Assembly (NCBI RefSeq): GCF_023715405.1
Contig: NZ_JAMBOC010000001.1
Coordinates: forward strand, 372,001-436,000
Reading direction: 5' to 3'
Length of the DNA: 64,000 nucleotides
Source of the DNA: Solibacillus isronensis
GTDB lineage: Bacteria > Bacillota > Bacilli > Bacillales_A > Planococcaceae
Position numbers and translations under genes: made by a program. Below, in pieces: positions 55,646 to 64,000 of this stretch (position 1 is the stretch's first letter; every line of letters starts with the position of its first letter). The notes under the pieces are model-generated. The model saw nothing but the letters and a program-made list of their open reading frames with translations, did not search any database and was not told where the DNA came from.

Positions 55646-56074
55646 ATGTTAAAAACAATTGTATTTGACCAATTAAAGCAAGCGATGAAAAACAAAGATG
55701 CGTTAGCTAAAGGAGTATTGACTTTAGTGAAGTCCGCATTGGATGCTGCAGAAAAGGAAAAGGGCGCGGAATTGACGCCACAGGAAGAAACTGCTGTCAT
55801 TAATCGTGAAATTAAGCAGACAAACCAGTCACTGGAAGGTGCTAAGCAAGCGGAACGTTCAGACCTAATAGAAAAAGAAGAAGCAAAGTTAGTTATTTTG
55901 AAAAGCTTTTTACCAAAACAGTTAACAGAGGAAGAAATTTCAGCTGAGCTTCAGGCAGCAGGTATTGCCTCAGGAATGAATATGGGAGATGCAATGAAAA
56001 TTGCAAAGCCATTACTTGATGGAAAAGCAGATGGGGCGACAATTTCAAAAGTTGTCAAAACGCTCATTTCCTAA
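55646..56074 (+). CDS. yqeY: YqeY, GatB/YqeY domain protein
   Basis: A 142-residue protein of the YqeY family, related to the tail domain of GatB that binds tRNA. It shows the family pattern QLKQAMKNKDALAKGVLTLVKSALDAAE, VINREIKQTNQSLEGAKQAERSDLIEKEEAKLVILKSFLPKQL and the C-terminal GDAMKIAKPLLDGKADGATISKVVK. ATG 55646 follows AAAGGGG. Single-domain YqeY may act on tRNA-dependent processes; its role is unproven. Confidence 0.93.
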   Translation: MLKTIVFDQLKQAMKNKDALAKGVLTLVKSALDAAEKEKGAELTPQEETAVINREIKQTNQSLEGAKQAERSDLIEKEEAKLVILKSFLPKQLTEEEISAELQAAGIASGMNMGDAMKIAKPLLDGKADGATISKVVKTLIS

Positions 56075-56087
56075 ATCGAAAATCTAT

Positions 56088-56133
56088 GAAAAGGAGGTGT
56101 GCCGCATTTATTTTGCGGTCACGTCCTTTTCGC
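56088..56133 (+). terminator. Probable terminator hairpin after yqeY
   Basis: GAAAAGGA and TCCTTTTC flank an inner CCGCA / TGCGG stem, together a long two-part hairpin with a poor T tail. The left arm contains a perfect Shine-Dalgarno-like AAGGAGGTG, which is thereby paired. Confidence 0.55.
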
Positions 56134-56189
56134 TATATTTCTATACTTACTTTTTACAATTTAAAAGGATTAGAATAGGGAGGATTACA

Positions 56190-56753
56190 ATGACCTTACA
56201 TGAACAGATTAAACAGTATGTACCATATAATGAACAGGAAGCAAAGGATCGGGACATCATTTTACGTGCAATGGCAACTTTGTCGGATGTCCTGACACGA
56301 AACAATGAAGTTCTGCATTTTACAGCTTCTGCTTTTGTATTCAACCCGGACCGTACTCGCGTACTAATGGCTCATCATAATATTTATAATTCATGGGGCT
56401 GGATGGGCGGTCATGCAGACGGTGATCCGGAATTATTTAATGTAGCCAAAAAAGAGCTGATGGAAGAAGCAGGTCTTCCAGAAGCAAATGCAATCCAGGA
56501 AGATATTATTTCGCTTGATATACTGCCGGTTATCGGACATATGAAGAACGGGAAATATGTTGCGGCACATTTACATTTCAATGTGACTTATATATTTGAA
56601 GTCGGAGATGAAGCAACGTTTCAGGCGAAGCTCGATGAAAACAGTGAAGTCGGCTGGATCGAATTGGATGAAGTTGCTGAAAAATGTACAGAAGCGCATA
56701 TGATTCCAATCTATGAGAAAATTATTGAAAAGGTAAAAAAAATCGGCTGTTAA
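56190..56753 (+). CDS. Nudix hydrolase
   Basis: A 187-residue Nudix protein with the box at 74-96: GHADGDPELFNVAKKELMEEAGL. The REUxEE core reads KELMEEAG, so the metal-binding glutamates are kept while Arg is replaced by Lys; one extra residue precedes the first Glu. Relatives carry the same GGHADGD form. Substrate not determinable. ATG 56190 with AGGGAGGA is chosen; the frame is open further upstream without a good start. Confidence 0.85.
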   Translation: MTLHEQIKQYVPYNEQEAKDRDIILRAMATLSDVLTRNNEVLHFTASAFVFNPDRTRVLMAHHNIYNSWGWMGGHADGDPELFNVAKKELMEEAGLPEANAIQEDIISLDILPVIGHMKNGKYVAAHLHFNVTYIFEVGDEATFQAKLDENSEVGWIELDEVAEKCTEAHMIPIYEKIIEKVKKIGC

Positions 56754-56800
56754 ACGCAAAGATCGGCTGATGAAATTGGTATTTAACAATACAGCTTTTC

Positions 56801-56832
56801 AAAACTTCATGCCATGGGATGAAGTTTTTTCA
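56801..56832 (+). terminator. Rho-independent terminator after the Nudix gene
   Basis: AAAACTTCAT / ATGAAGTTTT with an 8-base loop, followed by TT and C. Confidence 0.82.
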
Positions 56833-56967
56833 TACGAAGATTTTCTGGATACAACTGACTGATGTACAGAAAAACACAAACGATTGCTGAAAATGAAATA
56901 ATTTCACAAAATTAAACAGCCGTGTGCTAAAATAACGTTGTATAAACAAAAGGGAGGCTATTTTCAA

Positions 56968-57189
56968 ATGGCGAAAAAAGTAAAAGAATATAAAATTAAC
57001 CCAGACCGAGTGGAAGAAGCATTATTAATTCAAAATCGTATGCTTATTGAATTATTTGTTCAAGTTTTAGATGAGCAACTAGTAATTGAACGTCCTGTCT
57101 TACACGAACGTTTAGAAAACTTAATCGAGCTTTCAAATAACGATCGTGATTTGAAAGATACTTTACACGCTTTAACTCAAAAATTATAA
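56968..57189 (+). CDS. Small conserved-looking hypothetical protein
   Basis: A 73-residue soluble protein: basic N-terminus (MAKKVKEYKINPDRVEEA), then helices rich in Leu and Glu (LLIQNRMLIELFVQVLDEQLVIERPVLHERLENLIELS). I do not recognise a family. AGGGAGG precedes the ATG and TGC-TAAAAT (56925-56933) is a possible extended -10. It is flanked by terminators on both sides, so it is a real, monocistronic unit. Confidence 0.75.
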   Translation: MAKKVKEYKINPDRVEEALLIQNRMLIELFVQVLDEQLVIERPVLHERLENLIELSNNDRDLKDTLHALTQKL

Positions 57190-57210
57190 TTACATACATT
57201 TATGTGTGGT

Positions 57211-57239
57211 GCGGTATCCTAGAGATACCGCTTTTTTTA
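57211..57239 (+). terminator. Rho-independent terminator
   Basis: A perfect GCGGTATC / GATACCGC stem with a 5-base loop and seven T residues. Confidence 0.93.
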
Positions 57240-57356
57240 TGCAGAAAAACACGAATATAAAGTCAGTTATTCGTGCGAAGTTTAAATTACTACTTTTTAA
57301 TATTGATTTTCGCTATACTATCGGTATTGATTTGAAAACAGATGGAGGGGTTTCAC

Positions 57357-58142
57357 ATGACAAATGAATATAAGACTGTTTTAACCGATGAAATTCTTCA
57401 TTTTTTATATCGTAACGCATCTTTTCAAGCTTTAGATGAAAATCAGCAGCAACAGTTTCTTGAGAAATTTGGTCAACAACCACTATTTATAGAGGTTATC
57501 GAAATTGCAATTGCACTGGAAGAAATGATTGCAGAAGTGGAAGCAACGATGCCAAAAATACAGGATAAAGATTATTTATTTCCGATTGAGCAACAAAAGC
57601 AATTGCTGAAAGATCGGATGGTTATAGATGGAAATGTATTGTATGTATCGTTTGATGAGATGAAAAATCGTTATTCGCCGATGATTGTCATCGTACAGCA
57701 ATCCGACGCCATGCAGGAGTATGAAGCCTTTACTAAAGGGACCATATTACCGCTATTTAACTTATGTGCTGTCCAGAAGAGGGATTTAATTATTCTTCCG
57801 TTTAGTAATAAACCTGCTCAACCGCTTCTTTTTAAAAATGGAAAAATTGATATTGAATTGTTCGACCAATTTTTACAGCAGTATTTAACTGGAGATGCTC
57901 AGATTTTACCGGCAATAGACAAGGCGATTGAATTGTTTACTCAAGATAATATTGATAATCAGCGGGACCTCATGATTATTACGGACAATCAATTTACCGA
58001 TTTCCATAAATTTGAACAACAAGTTACGGCAGGAAAAATGCAGGAGCTTGATATCGACCTGGCCGTCATCGCAATGAGCGAGACCAATTTTGAAAGTCAG
58101 CCGATTGCATTTGCCGACAAAGTATTTTTTGCAAACGATTAA
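57357..58142 (+). CDS. vWA-like domain protein of unknown function
   Basis: A 261-residue cytoplasmic protein. The N-terminal half is helical (LTDEILHFLYRNASFQALDENQQQQFLEKFGQQPLF). The C-terminal half (about 115-260) looks like a von Willebrand factor A fold: MIVIVQQSDAM at the first strand, a middle helix, AIDKAIELF and LMIITDNQFTD at the fourth strand. The metal motif DxSxS is not intact (QQSDAM), and the later D is in ITDN. Recognition is by pattern, not by firm homology. ATG 57357 follows GGAGGGG. Its partner is not evident; no MoxR ATPase is nearby. Confidence 0.65.
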   Translation: MTNEYKTVLTDEILHFLYRNASFQALDENQQQQFLEKFGQQPLFIEVIEIAIALEEMIAEVEATMPKIQDKDYLFPIEQQKQLLKDRMVIDGNVLYVSFDEMKNRYSPMIVIVQQSDAMQEYEAFTKGTILPLFNLCAVQKRDLIILPFSNKPAQPLLFKNGKIDIELFDQFLQQYLTGDAQILPAIDKAIELFTQDNIDNQRDLMIITDNQFTDFHKFEQQVTAGKMQELDIDLAVIAMSETNFESQPIAFADKVFFAND

Positions 58143-58154
58143 TGATTTTTATTG

Positions 58155-58181
58155 ACGAATCCGTTACGGGTTCGTTTTTTA
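58155..58181 (+). terminator. Rho-independent terminator after the vWA-like gene
   Basis: ACGAATCCG / CGGGTTCGT with a 3-base loop, then T residues. Confidence 0.85.
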
Positions 58182-58279
58182 ATTGGGCGGATTTTGTTAT
58201 AAACAAGGAATTTTAAAAGAAGATGCGGAATATTTAAAGAAAGGATACATAAATAGAGAGAAATGGAGTGTTTCGTTCA

Positions 58280-59479
58280 ATGTATACAGCCTATTGCAGA
58301 ACCGTCCAAAGTTCCATGCGTGTCGGTATGAAGCTTATGAACTGGAGAAAGCCAGAATTACTCCAAGGGGAAAACAGCCTCGATAGATTGCCTGAACTTG
58401 TGAAAAGTTTAGATTTAAATATGCTTTTAGTGATTACCGATGAAGGAATTCACAAGCTGGGGCTTATGGATACGTTATTAGAGGGCTTACAGGAGCAAAA
58501 TATTGCATTTGTGGTCTATAATAAAACGGTTCCAAACCCAACTTTCACAAATATTGAAGAAGCGATGGAATTGTATTATGCGCATCATTGTAATGGCATT
58601 ATAGCATTTGGCGGAGGGTCACCGATGGATTGTGCCAAGGCGGTTGCAGCAAGAATCGCACGCCCAGAAAAATCACTGGCTGATTTAAAAGGTTTATTTA
58701 AAGTAAGAAAAGAAATGCCGCCGTTTTTTGCTATTCCGACAACCGCTGGTACGGGGAGCGAAGGGACGATTGCCTCCGTCGTATCAAATAGTGAAACACA
58801 TGAGAAATTCGCCATTATGGATCCGGTACTTGTACCGCACTATGCTGTATTGGACCCGGTATTAACAATTAATTTGCCTCCTCATATTACATCTACAACG
58901 GGAATGGATGCATTGACACATGCAGTGGAAGCTTATATTGGAAAAAGCAATACTGAGGAAACGAGGAAATATGCCCGCGAGGCTGTTATTCTTATTTTTA
59001 AGTATTTAGTACGTGCCTATGAAGATGGGACAGATATGAAAGCTAGAACGGAAATGCAACGCGCCTCTTATTTGGCAGGGCTTGCATTTACTCGTGCATA
59101 TGTAGGCTACGTCCATGCCATTGCTCATACACTCGGCGGATTTTATCAAGTTCCGCACGGTTTTGCCAATGCGGTGATCCTGCCGCATGTACTTCGATTT
59201 TACGGGGAAAGCGCTGCAAAGCCGTTAGCAGAACTTGCGACAATTGTAGGCATCGGAAAAATAACAGACAGTGATGAAAAAAAGGCAGAGTTATTTATCG
59301 AAGCAATTGAAGAATTGAATAACAAGATGGAAATTCCTCCAAAAATAACAGGAATCATTAACCGTGATGTGCCATTGATGGTGGAGCGCGCATTACAAGA
59401 AGCGAATCCGCTTTACCCGGTACCGCGCATTGTAAATAAAGATGAAATGTTTTATTTATACCAAATCATTCAGGAATAA
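58280..59479 (+). CDS. Iron-containing alcohol dehydrogenase
   Basis: A 399-residue group III (Fe-dependent) alcohol dehydrogenase, NAD(P)-linked. Motifs are FGGGSPMDCAKAVA (nucleotide binding), IPTTAGTGSEGT, TTGMDALTHAVEAYIG (metal Asp and first His region), and VHAIAHTLGGFYQVPHG with two metal histidines. The substrate is not clear; no aldehyde dehydrogenase or microcompartment genes lie nearby. ATG 58280 is chosen; a GTG at 58268 overlaps the GGAG site. It is convergent with the amidase gene. Confidence 0.9.
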   Translation: MYTAYCRTVQSSMRVGMKLMNWRKPELLQGENSLDRLPELVKSLDLNMLLVITDEGIHKLGLMDTLLEGLQEQNIAFVVYNKTVPNPTFTNIEEAMELYYAHHCNGIIAFGGGSPMDCAKAVAARIARPEKSLADLKGLFKVRKEMPPFFAIPTTAGTGSEGTIASVVSNSETHEKFAIMDPVLVPHYAVLDPVLTINLPPHITSTTGMDALTHAVEAYIGKSNTEETRKYAREAVILIFKYLVRAYEDGTDMKARTEMQRASYLAGLAFTRAYVGYVHAIAHTLGGFYQVPHGFANAVILPHVLRFYGESAAKPLAELATIVGIGKITDSDEKKAELFIEAIEELNNKMEIPPKITGIINRDVPLMVERALQEANPLYPVPRIVNKDEMFYLYQIIQE

Positions 59480-59502
59480 TGGATAGAGCTATTTAAACAA
59501 GT

Positions 59503-59541
59503 AAACCCCGATTTTCTTTTAAAGAAAATTGGGGTTTGTTA
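59503..59541. terminator. Bidirectional terminator between ADH and amidase genes
   Basis: AAACCCC-GATTTTCTTT / AAAGAAAATT-GGGGTTT forms a long stem. T-rich tails are present on both strands. Confidence 0.88.
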
Positions 59542-59551
59542 TTGTTATATG

Positions 59552-61156
59552 TTATTGTTCAAGCTGGTCGTCGAAGTAGTTTAATAACCCTTGATAAATG
59601 CCAAGTGTTGCTTGTTCCCGATAATAATCTGTAGTAATTGCCCTTTCTTCAGAAGGGTTACTTAAATAGCCAAGCTCAAGTAATATAGCATTTTGACGGT
59701 TTTCGCGGAGTACTAAATAGTTGCCGAAGCGTGGTCCTCGATCTTTCAAGCTAACTTTTGATGCCAATCCTTCATGAACATATTCCGCAAGCTTTTGCTG
59801 ATAACCGTTCGTATAATAGGTCGTAAAGCCGCTCACTGAACTATCTTCATTTGCGTCATAGTGAATACTGATAAACGCATCGGCACCTGCCTGATGTGAT
59901 ACTGCAACACGCTTTCGCAAGTCGACAAAAATGTCGGATTCACGTGTCATGACAACATTTGCACCGGCAGCCTGTAATTTGGAACGTAGCAGTTCTGCTG
60001 TAATAATATTAATCTCTTTTTCGTCTGTTCCACGAACACCGGTAGTACCACGGTCGTTACCGCCGTGACCCGCATCCAGTACGATTGTTAAGCCCTTTAA
60101 TGTACCTTTTTTACGTTCGGCTGCCTCGCTTGTATTATTTTTAGATGTAGTTCCTTGTGAATCATTTTCACTGACAACCCAGTTTGCGACGTACGCGGTT
60201 TGACGATCATTTACTGCGATTTTAAACCAGTCGCCTTCACTTTCCACTATCGGATATGTATGACCAGCATCTGCAATGACAACAACATTTGAAGAAGTCG
60301 AAGGGGATTCCCTTAAATTTGTCCCGTTATAAATAATCGTAACAAAGTTTTTCGTTTCTTCTTTTTCAGATGAAGGATTTTGTTTCAATTGTTTTGTAAA
60401 CGTTCCATAAAAATTGTATATCCAACCTTTTTTACCTTTTTCATATTCAATTTCAACCCAATTATGATTTCGGCTGACAACTTTAAATTGTTGTCCTTCA
60501 GTGGCAAGCCCTAATTTTTTAGATGTTAAATCAGGTTTTTTTCGGATGTTGACAGCATTTACGTTAACGGTAAATGTATTCGGGTCAATTTGTTGTATTG
60601 GCTCATTTGACTGTTCCTGTTGTCCGTTATCAGAAGGGGGGGCCGGCTTTTCCGTATTCGCTTCTTTCACTGTGACATATTCCGCAAATACCCAACCTGT
60701 CATCTCGCCGAACTGAATTTGAATCCAATCCTGTTCTTGTTTTAAAAATTTACTTTCCGTCCCGGAAGAGATTTTTGTCAGTACAGAAGCGGATAATGAT
60801 GGTGCTACACGAACATTTAAAGAGTTTACTTGAGAAATGACTGTCTTTTCAGTTGACGAGTCTGTTTGACCGATTGCTGTTTTTACAAGCCATGCCGCAA
60901 CCCATCCTTTTTGTTGTCCGACTTGAACATGGTGCCAATCACCTTGTTTTTCAATCGAAATCATCTCAGTTCCCTCTTTTAATGTATCGAGAATCGGATA
61001 AGAAAGACCTGGACCTTCACGTAAATATAAAATTTCCGCGTTTACATATAATGGTTCCCCGTTGGCATGAGCAGGGCGAGCGGAAAAATAATACGGAACA
61101 ATCGCTGTGAATAATAATAAAAATGATAAACCTATTATTATTTTATTTTTTTTCAT
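59552..61156 (-). CDS. yrvJ: Secreted N-acetylmuramoyl-L-alanine amidase with four SH3b domains (YrvJ-like)
   Basis: A 534-residue exported cell-wall hydrolase. A signal peptide (1-31, cut after AHA) is followed by four SH3b repeats (about 35-92, 105-165, 195-255, 272-332) and an Amidase_3 domain (about 355-530). The zinc ligands are the His in LDAGHGG, Glu in TDEKEINI and His in ISIHYDA; the catalytic Glu lies in ILLELGYLSN. Amidase_3 enzymes cut the bond between N-acetylmuramic acid and L-alanine. It lies upstream of and divergent from hisS; in B. subtilis yrvJ is also the neighbour of hisS-aspS. AAAGGAGG precedes ATG 61156. Confidence 0.92.
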   Translation of the reverse strand: MKKNKIIIGLSFLLLFTAIVPYYFSARPAHANGEPLYVNAEILYLREGPGLSYPILDTLKEGTEMISIEKQGDWHHVQVGQQKGWVAAWLVKTAIGQTDSSTEKTVISQVNSLNVRVAPSLSASVLTKISSGTESKFLKQEQDWIQIQFGEMTGWVFAEYVTVKEANTEKPAPPSDNGQQEQSNEPIQQIDPNTFTVNVNAVNIRKKPDLTSKKLGLATEGQQFKVVSRNHNWVEIEYEKGKKGWIYNFYGTFTKQLKQNPSSEKEETKNFVTIIYNGTNLRESPSTSSNVVVIADAGHTYPIVESEGDWFKIAVNDRQTAYVANWVVSENDSQGTTSKNNTSEAAERKKGTLKGLTIVLDAGHGGNDRGTTGVRGTDEKEINIITAELLRSKLQAAGANVVMTRESDIFVDLRKRVAVSHQAGADAFISIHYDANEDSSVSGFTTYYTNGYQQKLAEYVHEGLASKVSLKDRGPRFGNYLVLRENRQNAILLELGYLSNPSEERAITTDYYREQATLGIYQGLLNYFDDQLEQ

Positions 61157-61258
61157 AGTTTCCTCCTTTATAATAATTTAGTTAAATGACCTTTCACTAT
61201 ATACCCCTATATTATAAAAGCATTTATGACAAAAAATATAGCGTTTTTTTGAAAATGG

Positions 61259-61287
61259 TTGACAACTTGTCATGACATCATTAAGAT
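61259..61287 (+). promoter_or_regulatory. SigA promoter of the hisS-aspS operon
   Basis: A perfect TTGACA (61259-61264), 17-base spacer and TAAGAT (61282-61287). Transcription should start near 61294, leaving a leader of about 335 bases before hisS. Confidence 0.82.
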
Positions 61288-61294
61288 TAGTGTT

Positions 61295-61575
61295 AATTTA
61301 ACAAAAGTAACATTGCCAATGACCAAACAAGTAGCGGTTGCCAATGCTGAAAAGAGAGGGAAAGACTTAGGCTGGAATCTTTCCTGCAGTATGTAACATG
61401 TGAACAACAGTTGAGAGGCGTTTCCTCGAAAAAATTTTTTCTAGTAGGGGAAGACGGAATCGGCCGTTATCCGAATTCGAGAGGATGTAGTCATACATCA
61501 ATTAGGGTGGAACCGCGGAAGATTATACAAGCTTTCGTCCCTTGCAGTTTTTGCAAGGGGCGGGAGCTTTTTTTA
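61295..61575 (+). ncRNA. T-box riboswitch leader of hisS-aspS
   Basis: T-box leaders sense uncharged tRNA and choose between an antiterminator and a terminator. The T-box core AGGGTGGAACCGCG is at 61504-61517, and the terminator GCTTTCGTCCCTTGCA / TGCAAGGGGCGGGAGC with seven T residues is at 61531-61574. The 5' stem I region (about 61320-61412) contains an AGTA motif and a distal GGAAAGA / TCTTTCC stem; stem III is ACGG-AATCGG-CCGT. The specifier codon could not be fixed: AAC at 61406-61408, preceded by GAAC, is a candidate, but His or Asp specifiers would be expected for this operon. Confidence 0.9.
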
Positions 61576-61630
61576 TTTTCTTCTTAATTAGCACGCGAAC
61601 AGTTTGGTCAACTAAGAGAGGAGTGCTTTT

Positions 61631-62899
61631 ATGAATTTTAAAGTACCTAAAGGAACACAGGATATTTTACCGGGTCAATCTGAAAAATGGCAGTATGTAG
61701 AACGTGTCATTCGTGATTTATGTGATAAATATCGCTATAACGAAATTCGCACACCAATGTTTGAGTCAACAGAACTATTTCAACGTGGTGTAGGCGATAC
61801 AACGGATATCGTCCAAAAAGAAATGTACACATTTACGGACAAGGGAAATCGTTCGTTAACATTGCGTCCAGAAGGAACAGCTTCAGCGGTACGTGCATAT
61901 GTGGAGCATAAAATGTTTGGTCAGGCAGATCAGCCTGTTAAACTTTACTACACAGGTCCAATGTTCCGTTATGAACGTCAACAGGCAGGCCGCTATCGTC
62001 AATTTGTTCAGTTTGGTGTAGAGGCTATCGGCTCAGCCGATCCAGCGATTGATGCGGAAGTAATGGCACTTGCAATGGATGTGTATACAACACTTGGCTT
62101 GACGGATTTAAAATTAGTCATTAACTCATTAGGTGACAAAGAAACACGTGATGCGCATCGTAGTGCGTTAATCGAGCATTTTACTCCGGTCGTTGGAGAA
62201 CTTTGCAGTGATTGTCAAAGCCGTCTGGAGAAAAATCCTTTACGCATTTTAGATTGTAAAGTAGATGCAAAACACCCAGCGATGGCAACTGCTCCTGCGC
62301 TAACAAATTATTTAACGGATTCTTCGGCTGAATACTTCAAAAAAGTAAAACAATATTTAGATGTGCTAGGCATTTCCTATGAAGTGGACCCTAACTTAGT
62401 ACGGGGTCTTGATTACTATAACCATACGGCGTTTGAAATTATGATTACCGGTGATGGATTCGGTTCAATTACGACACTTTGCGGTGGCGGCCGCTATAAT
62501 GGTTTAGTTGAAGATATTGGCGGACCGGAATCACCTGGTATCGGATTCGCCCTATCAATTGAACGATTATTATTAGCGCTGGAAGCTAAAAATATTGAGC
62601 TTGCTACGGGTAATAATCTGGAAATGTATGTTGTAGCAATGGGCGAAGAGGCAAAACTAAAAGCAGTGGAGCTTGTAAGTTCATTCCGTGCAAAGGGCAT
62701 TTCAGCAGATATGGATTATTTAGACCGAAAAATGAAGGCGCAAATGAAAGCTGCCGACCGTGCAAATGCAAAATTTGTCATTGTACTAGGTGAGTCAGAA
62801 TTAGAAGAGCAAGCAGTAAACGTCAAAACAATGGAAACAGGCGATCAGACAAAAGTGGAATTCGGTCAGCTTGTCCAATACGTTTTAGAAAACAAATAG
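61631..62899 (+). CDS. hisS: Histidyl-tRNA synthetase
   Basis: A 422-residue class II synthetase that charges tRNA-His. Motif 2 ([24 protein letters not shown]), the LRPEGTA loop, histidine-specific loops [13 protein letters not shown] and [11 protein letters not shown], and motif 3 ([15 protein letters not shown]) are visible, with the anticodon-binding domain at the C-terminus. GAGAGGAG precedes ATG 61631. aspS follows after 14 bases, so both are under T-box control. Confidence 0.97.
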   Translation: MNFKVPKGTQDILPGQSEKWQYVERVIRDLCDKYRYNEIRTPMFESTELFQRGVGDTTDIVQKEMYTFTDKGNRSLTLRPEGTASAVRAYVEHKMFGQADQPVKLYYTGPMFRYERQQAGRYRQFVQFGVEAIGSADPAIDAEVMALAMDVYTTLGLTDLKLVINSLGDKETRDAHRSALIEHFTPVVGELCSDCQSRLEKNPLRILDCKVDAKHPAMATAPALTNYLTDSSAEYFKKVKQYLDVLGISYEVDPNLVRGLDYYNHTAFEIMITGDGFGSITTLCGGGRYNGLVEDIGGPESPGIGFALSIERLLLALEAKNIELATGNNLEMYVVAMGEEAKLKAVELVSSFRAKGISADMDYLDRKMKAQMKAADRANAKFVIVLGESELEEQAVNVKTMETGDQTKVEFGQLVQYVLENK

Positions 62900-62913
62900 T
62901 TGGAGGAATAACA

Positions 62914-64000
62914 ATGGCGCAAAGAACACATGCATGCGGTTTAGTAACAGCTGCAGAAGCGGGACAGGAAGTTGTATTAAAAGGTTGGGTACAAAAACGT
63001 CGTGACTTAGGCGGATTAATTTTCGTAGATATGCGTGACCGTGAAGGTATCGTACAAGTAGTTTTCGGTGATCAAGCGAAAGACGCATTAGAACTTGCAA
63101 ATAAAATTCGTAATGAGTTTGTCATTGAAGTAAAAGGTAAAGTTGTTTTACGTGATGCAACTCAAATAAATAAAAATATGAAAACCGGCGAAATTGAAGT
63201 GTCAGCTTCTGAACTGACTATTATTAACGAAGCTAAAAACCCTCCATTCGCAATCGATAACAATGCGGAAGTTTCGGAAGAATTACGTCTAAAATATCGT
63301 TATTTAGATTTACGTCGTCCTGTAATGTATGACACATTTAAAATGCGATCTGATGTAACACGTACAATCCGTAATTTCTTACAAAACGAAGGCTTCCTGG
63401 AAGTAGAAACACCGATTTTAACGAAATCGACACCAGAAGGAGCACGTGACTATCTAGTGCCATCACGTGTACATGATGGCGAATTTTATGCATTGCCGCA
63501 ATCACCACAGCTGTTTAAACAGCTTCTAATGGTAGGTGGCTTTGAAAAGTACTTCCAAATTGCTCGATGCTTCCGTGATGAAGATTTACGTGCGGACCGT
63601 CAGCCGGAATTTACACAAGTCGATATTGAAACATCATTCTTATCAATGGATGAAATTATCGAAATGAATGAGCGTCTTCTTACACAAGTTATGAAAGATG
63701 TAAAAGGTATTGATGTCGTTACACCATTCGCACGCATGAGCTATAAAGAAGCAATGGATCGTTTCGGTTCAGATAAACCAGATGTACGTTTTGGGCTGGA
63801 ATTAAAACAGCTTTCAGACATCGTGAAAGAATCTGCTTTCGGTGTATTTGCGAACGCGGTAGCAAATGGCGGCGAAGTGAAGGCGATCAATGTGAAAGGC
63901 GCGGCAGCAAACTATTCTCGTAAAGATATTGATGCATTAGGCGAATTTGCCGGCCGTTACGGAGCAAAAGGTTTAGCTTGGTTAAAAGTGACGGAAGAAG
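62914..64000 (+). CDS. aspS: Aspartyl-tRNA synthetase (partial, runs off the window)
   Basis: Only the first 362 codons are present; the gene is open at the right edge. The N-terminal anticodon-binding OB domain ([26 protein letters not shown]) and class II motifs [72 protein letters not shown] are seen. The bacterial-type insertion domain follows ([21 protein letters not shown]). Whether it is discriminating or also charges tRNA-Asn cannot be decided from this part. TTGGAGGA precedes the ATG. Confidence 0.96.
   Translation, partial: MAQRTHACGLVTAAEAGQEVVLKGWVQKRRDLGGLIFVDMRDREGIVQVVFGDQAKDALELANKIRNEFVIEVKGKVVLRDATQINKNMKTGEIEVSASELTIINEAKNPPFAIDNNAEVSEELRLKYRYLDLRRPVMYDTFKMRSDVTRTIRNFLQNEGFLEVETPILTKSTPEGARDYLVPSRVHDGEFYALPQSPQLFKQLLMVGGFEKYFQIARCFRDEDLRADRQPEFTQVDIETSFLSMDEIIEMNERLLTQVMKDVKGIDVVTPFARMSYKEAMDRFGSDKPDVRFGLELKQLSDIVKESAFGVFANAVANGGEVKAINVKGAAANYSRKDIDALGEFAGRYGAKGLAWLKVTEE

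Overview
The window looks like the chromosome of a low-GC, endospore-forming Firmicute of the Bacillales. It carries CotE, a gamma-type small acid-soluble spore protein, GlnR/GlnA, LexA/YneA, a candidate SigB promoter and a T-box leader. Gene content and protein character suggest the Lysinibacillus/Solibacillus group (Planococcaceae); that assignment is inference, since no rRNA gene is present. There are no prophages, insertion sequences, CRISPR arrays, tRNA or rRNA genes. It is mostly well-ordered core chromosome with a few accessory insertions.

Layout. (1) 1-12.4 kb: miaB-ricA, an inserted c-di-GMP phosphodiesterase gene, cotE, mutS-mutL, an alpha/beta hydrolase, miaA, hfq, rhodanese. (2) 12.4-23.8 kb: a TRIC-type membrane protein, ynbB, glnR-glnA, a four-repeat gamma-SASP, a DNA alkylation repair-like protein, a 5'-nucleotidase, a class I glutamine amidotransferase, the divergent SOS locus lexA / yneA-yneB-ynzC, and tkt. 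(3) 23.9-28.9 kb, accessory: an unknown protein, an esterase relative that lacks its serine nucleophile, a second phosphodiesterase paralogous to the first, CsbD, a lipoprotein and a 42-codon ORF. (4) 28.9-40.7 kb: a DmpA-type peptidase, then one ten-gene operon for import and breakdown of murein peptides (dppA-ykfB-SBP-dppB-dppC-dppD-ykfD-ykfA-beta-lactamase-fold hydrolase-ykfC). (5) 40.7-49.2 kb: yqfW-ispG, yqfZ, yqgB on the minus strand, then yqgC, sodA, DUF1801, uspA, pbpA. (6) 49.2-55.6 kb: pstS-C-A-B-phoU behind a Pho box, then an ECF sigma factor and a probable membrane anti-sigma factor with a large unrecognised outer domain. (7) 55.6-64 kb: yqeY, Nudix, small and vWA-like unknowns, an iron alcohol dehydrogenase, a cell-wall amidase with four SH3b domains, and hisS-aspS behind a T-box leader; aspS runs off the window.

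How the genes work together. Blocks 1-2, 5-6 and 7 each match neighbourhoods known from Bacillus subtilis, but they lie apart there, so the window contains rearrangement junctions. Regulation can be read in several places: a near-perfect GlnR/TnrA box before glnR, LexA boxes over both lexA and yneA promoters, three TTTACA-like repeats before pstS, a SigB-type promoter before csbD, an ECF-type promoter before the sigma gene, and a T-box leader before hisS. The most unusual items are the ECF/anti-sigma pair, the dpp-ykf operon with a cytoplasmic beta-lactamase-fold member, the Ser-to-Asn esterase relative, the two phosphodiesterases with erased GGDEF sites, the repeat-expanded SASP, and a duplicated 3' end of sodA.
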